Below, piece by piece: positions 16,503-25,726 of a stretch of DNA of 64,000 nt (positions are counted from its first letter, which is position 1; every line of letters begins with the position of its first letter). The notes below the pieces were generated by a model that saw nothing but the letters and a program-made list of their open reading frames with translations, did not search any database and was not told where the DNA came from. The position numbers and the translations under genes are program-made. Source of the stretch: Cupriavidus pauculus (lineage in GTDB: Bacteria; Pseudomonadota; Gammaproteobacteria; Burkholderiales; Burkholderiaceae); the NCBI RefSeq assembly GCF_022179805.1, contig NZ_BPUO01000022.1, positions 1 through 64,000 on the forward strand. The letters run 5' to 3'.

Positions 16503-16519
16503 ACTATGAATTTAATAGC
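16503..16519. promoter_or_regulatory. Candidate HxlR operator 2
   Basis: ACTATGA-ATT-TAATAGC matches the first operator at 13 of 17 positions with the same 7-3-7 frame. It lies 30 bp from the HxlR start codon, where binding would block its own promoter. The 73-bp distance between the centres is about seven helical turns, which places both on one face of the DNA. Confidence 0.62.
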
Positions 16520-16548
16520 GACTTGATTCCCGACCTGGGGCTGAACCG

Positions 16549-17082
16549 ATGGCTCGAACCGAAGACGACACGCTGACTGCCTGCCCCGTGGCGCGATCCG
16601 TGGATGTGGTGGGCGACAAATGGACGATCCTGGTCCTGCGCGAGCTCTACATGGGGGCGACGCGCTTCGAGGAAATCCAGATCCAGACCGAGGCCACACC
16701 CCAGATGCTGACTTCCCGGCTCAAGGCGCTGGAGGCCGACGGGATGGTCGAACGGCGGCCCTACAACGAGCGGCCACTACGCTACGAATATCACCTGACG
16801 AAGAAAGGCTGGGCGTTCTACCCCGTGATCTACGCACTGCGCGCGTGGGGTGAAACGTGGAGCAAGGAGAAGGGCGAGGGCCTGGCCGTGCGCTTCGTGC
16901 ACAAGACGTGCGGCCATGACATCGGCGTGGCCAGCGTCTGCAAGCATTGCGGCGTGCCTGTCGAGCGCAAGGACCTGGAACCCACGGTCAGCAAGCGGTT
17001 TGCCGAGGAACGCGCCGCGCGTGCCGAAGCCTTCGTCGCCGCGCGGCGAGCGGCAACGGGCGCGAATCCGCGACGCGACTGA
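16549..17082 (+). CDS. HxlR-family transcriptional regulator
   Basis: A 177-residue winged-helix regulator. CPVARSVDVVGDKWTILVLRELYMGATRFEEIQ is the diagnostic HxlR start, and TPQMLTSRLKALEADGMVERR is the recognition helix and wing. The Cys in the CPV motif is the residue that senses redox or aldehyde in several members. A C-terminal tail (about 120-177) carries TCGHDIG and SVCKHCG, a possible small metal site that is outside the core domain. It faces the aldehyde dehydrogenase/cysteine hydrolase operon, with two matching palindromes between them. Confidence 0.92.
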   Translation: MARTEDDTLTACPVARSVDVVGDKWTILVLRELYMGATRFEEIQIQTEATPQMLTSRLKALEADGMVERRPYNERPLRYEYHLTKKGWAFYPVIYALRAWGETWSKEKGEGLAVRFVHKTCGHDIGVASVCKHCGVPVERKDLEPTVSKRFAEERAARAEAFVAARRAATGANPRRD

Positions 17083-17101
17083 AGCGCCGCCGGGGCGCAC
17101 G

Positions 17102-18727
17102 TCACTTGCGCGGCTGGATGGTCGCTACCGCCAGCCCTGCGCCCACGAACGCACACACGGCGCAAACCAGTGACACGGCGCGCAGGGCGTCGGTGATGGC
17201 GTCGGCTTCCGCCTGCGCCATGGGCGTCCGAGGCGCCGTATGCGTGCTGCCTTCGGCCGCGCCTGTCGATGCAGCCGGCTCCAGCAATTGCCCGGTCGGG
17301 CGGGCCTCGCGGGGAACGTGCAGCGCGTCGAGCCGGGCCGACAGCGCGGCCTGGTGCGACCACACGAATACGATGCCGAGCACAGCAATGGCCAACAGGC
17401 CTGCCACGCGCGCCACCGCGTTGTTGATGCCGGACGCCACACCGACGTGCTCGCTGGGTACCGATCCCATCACGGTCGCCGTCAGTGGCGCGACCGTAAT
17501 CGTCATGCCGATGCCGAGCACGGCCAGCGCCGGAAAGATCCCGATCCAGTAGCTCTCGCGCACAAGCGGCGCCGCCAGCATCGCGAAGCCGACGCCGGCC
17601 ACGCACGGGCCAACGCTCAACAGCGCCCGCGCGTCAAAGCGGCTGGTCAGGCCGCCCGTGAACCGGGAAAACAGGCCGATGATGACCGGCACCGGCAGCA
17701 GCGCCGCGCCCGCTTCGGTTGCCGTATAGCCCTGTGCGCGGATCAGCGTGAAGGGCAGGAAGAGCAGTGCGCCGCTCAGGCCGAAGTAGAGCAGCAGCGT
17801 GACAAGGTTCGCGCCGGTGAAATCGCGCGAGCGAAAGACGTCGAGCGGCATCATCGGGCAAGGGCTGTTGGCCTCGATCCGCACGAATGCGGCCAGTACC
17901 AGTACGCCCGCGCCGATCATGCCCAGTACGAGCGGATCGTTGAAACCGCGCGCCGACGCCTCGGTCAGCCCGTAGGCGAGGGCGGCCAGCCCAATGGTGG
18001 CGCTGAGCGCACCAGGCCAGTCCAGTTGCTGAGGCGCGTCGAGCTTGTGGCTGTTCGGCACGGACGAGATCGCCAGCGCGATTGTCGCCACGGCAAGCGG
18101 CACGTTGAGGAAGAAAATCGCGCGCCATGACCAGACATCGACCAGCCACCCACCCGCCACCGGCCCCACCGCCGACGTGATGGCCCCGACGGCCGACCAC
18201 GTGCCGATAGCGCGTCCGCGCGCTTCGCCTTCATAGATGGCACCGATGATTGCCAGGCTGCTGGGCACGAAGAACGCCGCGCCGATACCCTGCAAGGCAC
18301 GGGCCGCAATCAGCGACCCGGCGTTGGGCGCGAGCCCGCAAGCGACCGACGCCACGGTGAAGACCCCGATGCCCGCGATGAAGACGGTGCGGCGGCCGAG
18401 CTTGTCGCCCATCGACCCGCCCACCAGCACCAGGGAGCCGAGAAAGAGCAGATAGGCGTTGACGATCCATTGCATCTCGGCAACGCTCGCGCCGAGTTCG
18501 CTTTGCATGGTGGGCAGCGCCACGTTGACCACCGAGCCGTCGATGAACGCCATGCTCGACCCCAGGATGGTCGCAGCCAGCGCCATGCGCTTGCGCAGGC
18601 AGGGACGGTCTACCGCGTCGGGCTGCGCGCGGATCACCAGTTCGTCACAGGGGCTGGCTTGCGCCGCCAGGGCGTGCGCGGTCCCGGCGGACTGGCGGTC
18701 GCGATCGAGAAATTGCGGGCTGGCCAA
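17102..18727 (-). CDS. MFS drug-efflux transporter, DHA2 type (14 TM)
   Basis: An inner-membrane MFS protein of about 541 residues, in the EmrB/QacA group. MALAATILGSSMAFIDGSVVNVALPTMQ is the hallmark TM1, GSMGDKLGRRTVFIAG is motif A, and the late region has IAARALQGIGAAFFVPSSLAII. Fourteen segments fit the length. The start is unsure: TTG at 18727 has GGGAG upstream, whereas an ATG at MALAATIL lacks a site and the longer GTG at 18775 is weak. It is convergent with hxlR, 20 bp away, and is probably regulated elsewhere. Confidence 0.85.
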   Translation of the reverse strand: MASPQFLDRDRQSAGTAHALAAQASPCDELVIRAQPDAVDRPCLRKRMALAATILGSSMAFIDGSVVNVALPTMQSELGASVAEMQWIVNAYLLFLGSLVLVGGSMGDKLGRRTVFIAGIGVFTVASVACGLAPNAGSLIAARALQGIGAAFFVPSSLAIIGAIYEGEARGRAIGTWSAVGAITSAVGPVAGGWLVDVWSWRAIFFLNVPLAVATIALAISSVPNSHKLDAPQQLDWPGALSATIGLAALAYGLTEASARGFNDPLVLGMIGAGVLVLAAFVRIEANSPCPMMPLDVFRSRDFTGANLVTLLLYFGLSGALLFLPFTLIRAQGYTATEAGAALLPVPVIIGLFSRFTGGLTSRFDARALLSVGPCVAGVGFAMLAAPLVRESYWIGIFPALAVLGIGMTITVAPLTATVMGSVPSEHVGVASGINNAVARVAGLLAIAVLGIVFVWSHQAALSARLDALHVPREARPTGQLLEPAASTGAAEGSTHTAPRTPMAQAEADAITDALRAVSLVCAVCAFVGAGLAVATIQPRK

Positions 18728-18946
18728 GGTCACTCCCGTGCGGGTCGACGGTGACTGGCATGGTAGCAATCCCACCCGGACTATGTGCGACGCCCGCTAT
18801 TCGGCCCGTTCTGAAATATCTAAGATCGTTCTCCAAAAGATTCACTTCCGCCACTTTGCGAGAAGGGAAAGGATGTCGGTTCAGCGGTTGATATCGCCGC
18901 AAGTTGCTATCCGTTCACTTGAGGGCTTCTGTCCGAGGAGCACGCC

Positions 18947-19759
18947 ATGAGACACCCCGCACATCCTGGAGCACTGGCCGGCGCGCTGCTTTCGCTGATC
19001 GCGGCAGCGGGGCCGGCGTTGGCCGAGGACTCCGCCGATCTTGCCAAGAAGCTGTCCAATCCGGTGGCGGCGCTGATCAGCGTGCCATTTCAGTTCAACT
19101 ACGATCGCGGCATCGGGCCGGTGCATGACGGCGACCGCCTGACGATGAACTTCCAGCCCGTGGTGCCGATTTCCCTGAACGAAGACTGGAACGTGATTTC
19201 GCGCACGATTCTGCCGATCACCCATCAGTCGTCGATCACACTGGGATCGGGCTCGCAGACAGGGCTCGGCGACACCTTGCAGAGTGCGTTTTTCTCGCCC
19301 AAGGAGCCGACAGCCGGCGGGCTGATCTGGGGTGTTGGCCCGGCGTTGCTGTTGCCGACCGGGACGGAAAACCAGTTGAGCGGGCGCAAGTGGGGACTGG
19401 GTCCGACGGCCGTTGGCCTGATCCAGCACGGGCCGTGGACCTACGGCGCGCTGGGTAACCACATCTGGTCGGTGGCGGGAGACAACGGGCGTCCGGCGGT
19501 GAGCAGCACGTTCATCCAGCCCTTCCTGGCCTATACGACGCCGACGGCATGGACGTACACGGTCAACACCGAGTCGACCTACGACTGGAAGCAGTCGCAG
19601 TGGAGCATTCCGATTCACGCCGGGGCGAGCAAGCTCGTGAAGATCCAGGGCCGGCCGGTGAGCTTTGGCCTGTACGCCACCTATTGGGCCGACTCCCCAT
19701 CGACGGGCCCGCATGGCTGGGGCGGCCGCGCAGTCGTCACGCTGCTGTTTCCGAAATAG
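18947..19759 (+). CDS. Outer-membrane transport-like protein (phenol-degradation meta-pathway family)
   Basis: A 270-residue exported protein. The signal peptide ends AAAGPALAEDS. The mature part is rich in alternating strands (LNEDWNVISRTILPITHQSS, YTVNTESTYDWKQSQWSIPIHAG) and ends in FPK with a terminal aromatic context, as in the neuromedin-U-like/MetA family of outer-membrane proteins linked to hydrophobic-compound uptake. GAGGAG eight bases upstream fixes the start. It is convergent with the alkyl sulfatase gene, so it may supply the substrate route, but no direct proof of this is in the sequence. Confidence 0.75.
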   Translation: MRHPAHPGALAGALLSLIAAAGPALAEDSADLAKKLSNPVAALISVPFQFNYDRGIGPVHDGDRLTMNFQPVVPISLNEDWNVISRTILPITHQSSITLGSGSQTGLGDTLQSAFFSPKEPTAGGLIWGVGPALLLPTGTENQLSGRKWGLGPTAVGLIQHGPWTYGALGNHIWSVAGDNGRPAVSSTFIQPFLAYTTPTAWTYTVNTESTYDWKQSQWSIPIHAGASKLVKIQGRPVSFGLYATYWADSPSTGPHGWGGRAVVTLLFPK

Positions 19760-19813
19760 GCAGCGAAACGGTCCTGCGCGGCGGGCGCCAAGGCAAGGCT
19801 TACGCTTTGCGGC

Positions 19814-21784
19814 TTACGGCGTCACTAGGTCAAACTTGGGATCGAACTGGTCGAGCATGCCCAGCCAGGCCTGCAGCACGGCCGGATCGCCCTCGATCTT
19901 CGCCTGGCCGGCCTGCATGGCCGCCTGCAGCGTGGTCTGGCCCAGCAGCGTACCGATCAGCACCGCACGGGGCGCCTTCAGCGTGACCTGGGCATTGGCG
20001 TGCTGGCGTCCGGCCTTGTAGAGGAAGACCGAGTTCTCCACGCTGAGCGCGTATTCCTTGCCGGTATCGGGCTGCACCCAGTTGATGCGCATCTCGCGGC
20101 CCACCGACCGGTCGCTGTTCAGCCGCACCGAGAGCAGGTCGAGCAGCATCGTATCGGTCATGGCGCGCACCATGTCCGGGCTCGACGTTTGCGTGGCCTG
20201 GGCCTTGGATACGCCATTGCGCAGTTCGTAGGCGCCCATCAGATAGGCGCTGCGCCACGCGGCGGATTCGGCCTGATAACCAAGCTGCTCCAGCGCGTCG
20301 GCTTCCAGATTGCGCGCGGCCTGGTTGGCAGGGTCGGCGAACACCACGTGCTTGACCACCTCGGCCACCCAGCGGTAATCGCCCTGGGCATACGACTGGC
20401 GTGCCTGGGCCAGTACCTTGTCCGCGCCGCCCATGAACTTCACGTAGCGTTGGCCGGCGTCTTCGGGCGGCAGCGGATGCAGGTCGGCCGGGTTGCCGCT
20501 ATACCAGCCCAGATAGCGCTGGTACACGGCCTTGGCATTGTGGTTGACCGTGCCGTAGTAGCTGCGCAGGTCCCATTGGCTGGCCAGCGAGGGCGGCATT
20601 TTCAGGCGCTCCGCGATCTCGGTCATCGTGTAGCCCTGGTTGGCCAGGCGCAGCGACTGGTCGTGGATGAACTTGTAGCCGTCGCGCTGGCGCGCGAGCA
20701 ATGCCGCGATATTCTGCAGGCCCCATTTCGGCCAGTGGTGCTGGGCGAACAGCACTTCGGTGCGGGCACCGAACGTGTCGGCTGTCTCGTCCAGCGCGCG
20801 CCACCACTGGTTGGCATCGCGCACCTGGGCGCCGCGGATCGTGTAGAGGTTGTGGAGGTTGTGGGTGACGTCCTCGGCCGCGCACAGGGCCTTCCATTGC
20901 GGGAAGTAGACCAGCATCTCGGCCGGTGCCTCGCTGCCGGGCGCCATCTGGAATTCCATCTGCACGCCATCGATGGTGCGCTTCTCGCCGGACTTGGTTA
21001 CCAGGTCCGTGGGGGCGATCAACGTGACGGTGCCCAGCGATACGGTCTTGCCCAGGCCGGCATCGACCTGGCCCTTTGCGCTCTTGGGCAACAGCGCGCC
21101 AAACATGTACTGGGCCCGGCGGCTCATGGCGTTGCCGGCGTAGATGTTCTCGCTGACCGCCTCCTCCATGAAGCCTTCCGGCGCCAGGATGCGCACGCGG
21201 CCGGCCTTGACATCGGCCTCGTCGACCACGCCCTTGACCCCACCAAAATGGTCGACGTGGCTGTGGGTGTAGATCACCGCCACCACCGGCTTGCGCGGGC
21301 GATGCTTGTAGTACAGGTCCAGCGCGGCGCGCGCCGTCTCCGACGTCAGGAGCGGATCGATAATGATCAGGCCCGTGTCGCCCTCGATCAGCGTCATATT
21401 CGACAGGTCGAATCCACGCACCTGGTAGATGCGGTCCGTCACCTGGAACAGCCCGTGCTTCATGTTGAGCTGCGCCTGGCGCCAGAGGCTTGGGTTGACC
21501 GTGGCCGGCGCGGTCTGGCTCTCCAGGAACGCATAGCCGTTCAGGTCCCAGACCACACGGCCCTGAGCATTGCGGATTTCGCCGTTGTCCAGCGTGCCGA
21601 TCCATCCGCGCTGGGCGTCTTCAAAGTCCTGGCGGTCGGCGAAGGGCAGTTGCTGCAGCACATCGGCGTTGGCCGTCTGCGTGGCGCGGGTGGCGTCTGC
21701 GGGGGCGGGCGGGGTGCCGGCGGCCAGGGCGTTGCCGAACATCAGTGCCGCGACGGCGCTCATCGCGGCGGATTTGCGAAACAT
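19814..21784 (-). CDS. Secreted alkyl/aryl sulfatase of the SdsA1 type
   Basis: A 656-residue exported zinc hydrolase of the metallo-beta-lactamase superfamily. The signal peptide ends GNALAAG. The first metal motif is THSHVDHFGG, with His174, His176, Asp178 and His179, preceded by IIIDPLL. A helical dimerisation region (about 390-520) and a C-terminal SCP2-like domain (about 530-656, which binds the alkyl tail) complete the SdsA1 architecture. Such enzymes release a primary alcohol and sulfate from sodium dodecyl sulfate. It is the last gene of the operon, 51 bp after the GMC gene. AGGAG supports the start. Confidence 0.93.
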   Translation of the reverse strand: MFRKSAAMSAVAALMFGNALAAGTPPAPADATRATQTANADVLQQLPFADRQDFEDAQRGWIGTLDNGEIRNAQGRVVWDLNGYAFLESQTAPATVNPSLWRQAQLNMKHGLFQVTDRIYQVRGFDLSNMTLIEGDTGLIIIDPLLTSETARAALDLYYKHRPRKPVVAVIYTHSHVDHFGGVKGVVDEADVKAGRVRILAPEGFMEEAVSENIYAGNAMSRRAQYMFGALLPKSAKGQVDAGLGKTVSLGTVTLIAPTDLVTKSGEKRTIDGVQMEFQMAPGSEAPAEMLVYFPQWKALCAAEDVTHNLHNLYTIRGAQVRDANQWWRALDETADTFGARTEVLFAQHHWPKWGLQNIAALLARQRDGYKFIHDQSLRLANQGYTMTEIAERLKMPPSLASQWDLRSYYGTVNHNAKAVYQRYLGWYSGNPADLHPLPPEDAGQRYVKFMGGADKVLAQARQSYAQGDYRWVAEVVKHVVFADPANQAARNLEADALEQLGYQAESAAWRSAYLMGAYELRNGVSKAQATQTSSPDMVRAMTDTMLLDLLSVRLNSDRSVGREMRINWVQPDTGKEYALSVENSVFLYKAGRQHANAQVTLKAPRAVLIGTLLGQTTLQAAMQAGQAKIEGDPAVLQAWLGMLDQFDPKFDLVTP

Positions 21785-21835
21785 GTCTGTCTCCTCTCTG
21801 CGGGGTTGTTTGTCGTGCTTTTTGGGGATGGGGAC

Positions 21836-23425
21836 TTAGCGCCAGTCCTGCGCAATCATGTGCGCGCCTTTCTCGCCGATCATGATCGACGGCGCGTTGG
21901 TATTGCCGCCAACCAGCGTGGGCATGATCGAGGCATCGACCACGCGCAGCCGCTCCATGCCGCGCACGCGCAGGCGATGGTCGACCACGGCTGACTCGTC
22001 GTTGCCCATGCGGCAGGTGCCCACCGGGTGGTAGATGCTGTCGGTACGCTGACGCAGCAGGTGCACCAGTTCGTCATCGGAGCGCGCGTTCTTCACATAG
22101 AGCTCGCGCGGCGCATAGCGCGCCATCGGGCCGCTGGACATGATCTCGCGCGTGAGCTTGTAGCCCTTGAGCAGGCGTTCCACGTCGTCTTGATCGCCCA
22201 GGAAATTCGGGTCGATGCGCGGCGGCGCCAGCGGATTGGCCGATTGCAGGCCCACCGATCCGCGGCTCTTCGGGCGCAGCACGCAGACGTGGCAGCTCAT
22301 GCCGTGACCCAGGTGCTGCTTGCGGTTGTGGTCATCCACGATGCCGGTCACCCAGTGAAGCTGGACATCGGGGCGCGCCAGCGCCGGATCCGTGCGCAGG
22401 AACGCGCCGGCTTCGCCAAAGTTGCTGGCCAGCAGGCCGGTCTGGTGCTTGCGGTATTCGAAGAAGGCACGCGTCATGGTGGCGGCGCCACTCAGCGACA
22501 GGCCCATCAGCGACGTGTCTTTCGTCTTGTACGGCAGCACGTAGTCGGGATGATCGACCAGCCCCTGGCCCACGCCCGGCAGCGCATGGCGCAGCGGAAT
22601 GCGGTGCGGCTTCAGCGCGGCCTCGTCGCCGATGCCGGATAGCAGCAGCAACTGCGGCGAACCGAACGCGCCGGCGGCCACGATGGTCTCGCGCTTGGCG
22701 ATCACGTCCACGGGCCGGCCCTTGGCACGGACGCTCACGCCCTGCGCCACGTTGCCGCGCAGGATCAGGTTCGTGGCGTGCACGCCGGTCATGACCGTGA
22801 GGTTGGGACGCTCCGTGCGCAGCGGATGCAGGAAGGCCACCGCCGCGCTGCAGCGCCGGCCGTTGCGGATCGTCACGTGATAGTGGCCCACGCCTTCCTG
22901 ATCGGCGCCGTTGAAGTCGGCATTGACCTTGTGGCCCGCCGCGCGTCCGGCCTCGATGAACGCGTGCGTGGCAGGGTGGGCGTCAAGCTTGCTGACGCTC
23001 AGTTCGCCGCCGGCACCGTGAAACGCGTTGGCGCCGCCGAAGAAGTCCTCGGACTGGCGGAACCATGGCAGCACCTCGTCATAGGACCAGCCGGCATTGC
23101 CCATCGCGGCCCAGTCGTCATAGTCGGTGCGATGGCCACGGATGTAGATCATCGCGTTGATGGCGCTGCTGCCGCCCAGCGTCTTGCCACGCGGCTGGTA
23201 GCCGAGCCGGCCGTTCAGGCCCGGCTGCGGCACGGTCTTGAAGGCCCAGTTGACGTGGCGCGTGGGCAGGATGCCGATGATGCCGGCCGGGGTGTGGATC
23301 AGCGGCGAGCGGTCGGTCGGGCCGGCCTCGATCAGGCAGACGCGCACGGCGGGATCGGCGCTCAGGCGGTTGGCCAGCACGCAGCCGGCTGATCCGGCGC
23401 CCACGATAACGTAGTCGAATTCCAT
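21836..23425 (-). CDS. GMC-family alcohol dehydrogenase/oxidase
   Basis: A 529-residue FAD enzyme of the glucose-methanol-choline family. The FAD loop DYVIVGAGSAGCVLANRL is at the N-terminus; RGHRTDYDDWAAMG and SDDELVHLLRQRTDSIYHPVGTCRMG are the family signatures, and the catalytic His lies in HPVGTC with a second in the NTNAPSIMIGEKGA region. It oxidises alcohols, and its place between sulfatase and aldehyde dehydrogenase suggests long-chain alcohols. The longer upstream frame is Pro/Arg-rich shadow; the ATG at MEFDYV is the real start. Confidence 0.93.
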   Translation of the reverse strand: MEFDYVIVGAGSAGCVLANRLSADPAVRVCLIEAGPTDRSPLIHTPAGIIGILPTRHVNWAFKTVPQPGLNGRLGYQPRGKTLGGSSAINAMIYIRGHRTDYDDWAAMGNAGWSYDEVLPWFRQSEDFFGGANAFHGAGGELSVSKLDAHPATHAFIEAGRAAGHKVNADFNGADQEGVGHYHVTIRNGRRCSAAVAFLHPLRTERPNLTVMTGVHATNLILRGNVAQGVSVRAKGRPVDVIAKRETIVAAGAFGSPQLLLLSGIGDEAALKPHRIPLRHALPGVGQGLVDHPDYVLPYKTKDTSLMGLSLSGAATMTRAFFEYRKHQTGLLASNFGEAGAFLRTDPALARPDVQLHWVTGIVDDHNRKQHLGHGMSCHVCVLRPKSRGSVGLQSANPLAPPRIDPNFLGDQDDVERLLKGYKLTREIMSSGPMARYAPRELYVKNARSDDELVHLLRQRTDSIYHPVGTCRMGNDESAVVDHRLRVRGMERLRVVDASIMPTLVGGNTNAPSIMIGEKGAHMIAQDWR

Positions 23426-23454
23426 GATGTGTAGGGTGTGGGTCAGCGGTGTGG

Positions 23455-24921
23455 TCAGTCCTGGCGCGCCGGGGCGTGCGTGGGCGTGGCGGGTTGGTGG
23501 GGACGGTGGGCAGGCTCGGACGGCGTGGCGCCAAGGAACAGGCGCAGCGCCAGCCGCTGGACGAACGTGCCGTACGGCGGGTGGAACAGTTCGATCGGAA
23601 ACCACTGGCGCTCGGCGAATACCGCCTTGGCGTGCGACAGCTCGCGGAAGCCTTCGGCGCCGTGGTAGTTGCCCATGCCCGAGGTGCCGGTGCCGCCAAA
23701 CGGCAGGTCGTGATTGAGCACGTGCCAGCCCCAGTCGTTGAGCGTCACGCCGCCCGCGTGGGTGCGTTGCATCAGCGTCTCGGTCTCGGCCTTGTCCTTG
23801 CCGAAGTAGTACATCGCCAGCGGCCGGGTACCAGCGCGGACGTGCTCGATGACATCGTCAAAGCTGCGGTACGTGAACACCGGCAGGATCGGGCCGAAGA
23901 TTTCTTCCTGCGCGATCCGCATGCGGGGCGTGACGCCCAGCACGACGTGCAGCGGCATCCGGTTGCCGTTTTCCGGCATGTCTGCCCGCATGACTTGGGC
24001 GCCATGGGCGCGGGCGTTGTCCAGCAGTTCCTGCATGCGGCGATGGGCGCGCGCATGAATGACCGACGTGTAGTCGTCGCCGCCGACCGGGAACAGCTTG
24101 GCGGCCTGGGTCAGGACTTCGTTGGCAAAGCGGGTGGCGTCGCCTTCGGGCACCAGCGCGTAGTCGGGCGCCACGCAGATCTGGCCCGCGTTGACGGTCT
24201 TGCCATGCGCAATGCGGCGTGCGGCCGTCGACAGGTCGGCGCTGCGCGACACGATGGCAGGTGACTTGCCGCCCAGTTCCAGCGTCACGGGCGTCAGGTG
24301 CTCGGCGGCTGCGCGCATGACGTGCCGGCCCACCTCGGGAGACCCAGTGAAGACCAGGTGATCGAACGGCAGGGCGGTGAACTGGCGCGCCACGTCGGCA
24401 TCGCCTTCGACCACGGCCACTTCGTCTTCGGCAAACACGTCGGCCAGCAGCGCGCGCAGCGCGGCCGAGGTGTGCGGCGCGTATTCCGACGTCTTGATCA
24501 TGCAGCGATTGCCGGCGGCCAGTGCCGTGGCCAGCGGACCCAGCGCCAGGTAGATCGGGAAGTTCCACGGCACCACCACGCCGACCACCCCCTTGGGCTG
24601 GTAGCGGACGCTGGCGCGATTGCCCAGGAACAGCAATTCCACATGCCGGCGCGAGGGGCGCATCCAGCGGCGCAGGTTGCCAAGCAGGTGGTTGATATGC
24701 AGGACGGAGGGCAGCACGTCGACCGTCATGGTCTCGGCATGGGCGCGCCCGCCAAAGTCGCGATCGGCCGCAATGGCCAGGTGGCTCGCGTGCCGGCGCA
24801 CCGCGGCGCGCAGGTTGCGCAAGGCGGTCTTGCGCATGACCAGTGACGGATAAGGCATGTCGCCAAACGCCGCACGCTGCGCGGCGAGCAGGTTTTCCAT
24901 TTCGTGCGGCGCTATCATCAC
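23455..24921 (-). CDS. Coniferyl-aldehyde-dehydrogenase-type aldehyde dehydrogenase
   Basis: A 488-residue NAD(P)+-dependent enzyme. PWNFPIYLALGPLATALAAGNRCMIKTSE, ELGGKSPAIV (base Glu) and GQICVAPDY (nucleophile Cys) are in order, and the variant GQICVAPDY is typical of the coniferyl-aldehyde dehydrogenase/fatty-aldehyde group (CalB-like), which includes membrane-linked enzymes; the C-terminal RLALRLFLG could be an anchor. In the operon it would oxidise the fatty aldehyde to the acid. The start is MMIAPHE. It is the first gene of the operon and faces the TetR gene. Confidence 0.92.
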   Translation of the reverse strand: MMIAPHEMENLLAAQRAAFGDMPYPSLVMRKTALRNLRAAVRRHASHLAIAADRDFGGRAHAETMTVDVLPSVLHINHLLGNLRRWMRPSRRHVELLFLGNRASVRYQPKGVVGVVVPWNFPIYLALGPLATALAAGNRCMIKTSEYAPHTSAALRALLADVFAEDEVAVVEGDADVARQFTALPFDHLVFTGSPEVGRHVMRAAAEHLTPVTLELGGKSPAIVSRSADLSTAARRIAHGKTVNAGQICVAPDYALVPEGDATRFANEVLTQAAKLFPVGGDDYTSVIHARAHRRMQELLDNARAHGAQVMRADMPENGNRMPLHVVLGVTPRMRIAQEEIFGPILPVFTYRSFDDVIEHVRAGTRPLAMYYFGKDKAETETLMQRTHAGGVTLNDWGWHVLNHDLPFGGTGTSGMGNYHGAEGFRELSHAKAVFAERQWFPIELFHPPYGTFVQRLALRLFLGATPSEPAHRPHQPATPTHAPARQD

Positions 24922-24942
24922 AGTAAAAACCCCTGAAATTAA

Positions 24943-24956
24943 ACTGAACAGTCAGT
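24943..24956. promoter_or_regulatory. Candidate TetR operator
   Basis: ACTGA-ACAG-TCAGT, a 5-4-5 perfect inverted repeat 22 bp from the aldehyde dehydrogenase start and 124 bp from the TetR start. Palindromes of 14 bp in divergent regions are the usual TetR-family sites. If bound, it would overlap the promoter of the alkyl-sulfate operon. Confidence 0.58.
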
Positions 24957-25080
24957 ACAATTTCAGTGTCGTGGGGATGACAACCCGGTGTCAAGGCCGC
25001 AGGGCAGCACCTAGGGCAAGTCCGGAGGGGCCGTATGGCGCCGCTGCTACAATTCGCGACACCTTCAATCGGTGAGTTCG

Positions 25081-25716
25081 ATGAGCGCAAGTGAAACCGG
25101 CGACGCTGTCGCCACCCCGGCCGGGCCGACGAAGTACCGCAGGGGGCTGGAGACCCGCAATCGCGTGATCACGCTCACCAAGGCGCTGATCGCCGAGCAC
25201 GGCTATAGCGAGGTGACGCTCGACCAGATTTCGACCCAGGCCAACGTGGCCAAGAGCAGCCTGCTGTGGCATTTCGGCAGCAAGGACATGCTGCTGGCCG
25301 AAGCCGCCATCAACCTGTTCCAGGAAATCGAACTGGAGCTGGATCCCGAGGACCTCGTCGGCAAGTCAACCCGGGAGCGCGTGGACGAAGTGTTTGAGCG
25401 CGTGGCGAACTACTTCACGCGCAACCCCGAAACCAAGGGCGTGGTGCTGGCGCTGCTGTTTTCCGCCACCACGCCGCAGACCGTGCGCGAGCATATCCGC
25501 GAGGGCTGGGAAGGACACGTCCGCGTGCTGGTGGATGCGTTGAGTACGCCTGAGCGTCCGCTGCCGGCACCGATGGCGCGCGCCGTGATGGCGTTGTTCC
25601 ACGGCGCCTACTGCCACTGGTACGCCAATGGCCGCGTGCAACCCATCGAAACGTACATGGACCCGGCGCGCGAGCTGGTCATGCACTGGCTGGAGCCGGA
25701 GACGCGCCAGCGCTGA
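25081..25716 (+). CDS. TetR/AcrR-family transcriptional regulator
   Basis: A 211-residue repressor. The N-terminal helix-turn-helix reads LIAEHGYSEVTLDQISTQANVAKSSLLWHFGSKDMLLAEA, exactly the TetR pattern, and the C-terminal 150 residues form the ligand-binding helical domain. It is divergent from the alkyl-sulfate operon and should be its local sensor, probably of an alkyl sulfate, alcohol or fatty acid. ATG 25081 is preferred; a GTG three codons earlier is possible, and neither has a strong ribosome-binding site. Confidence 0.9.
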   Translation: MSASETGDAVATPAGPTKYRRGLETRNRVITLTKALIAEHGYSEVTLDQISTQANVAKSSLLWHFGSKDMLLAEAAINLFQEIELELDPEDLVGKSTRERVDEVFERVANYFTRNPETKGVVLALLFSATTPQTVREHIREGWEGHVRVLVDALSTPERPLPAPMARAVMALFHGAYCHWYANGRVQPIETYMDPARELVMHWLEPETRQR

Positions 25717-25726
25717 ACGACCGGAC

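Noticed and set aside
20000..21994. A 664-residue open frame on the plus strand
   Set aside because: Antisense to the alkyl sulfatase gene, with shadow-like composition and no motif or ribosome-binding site.
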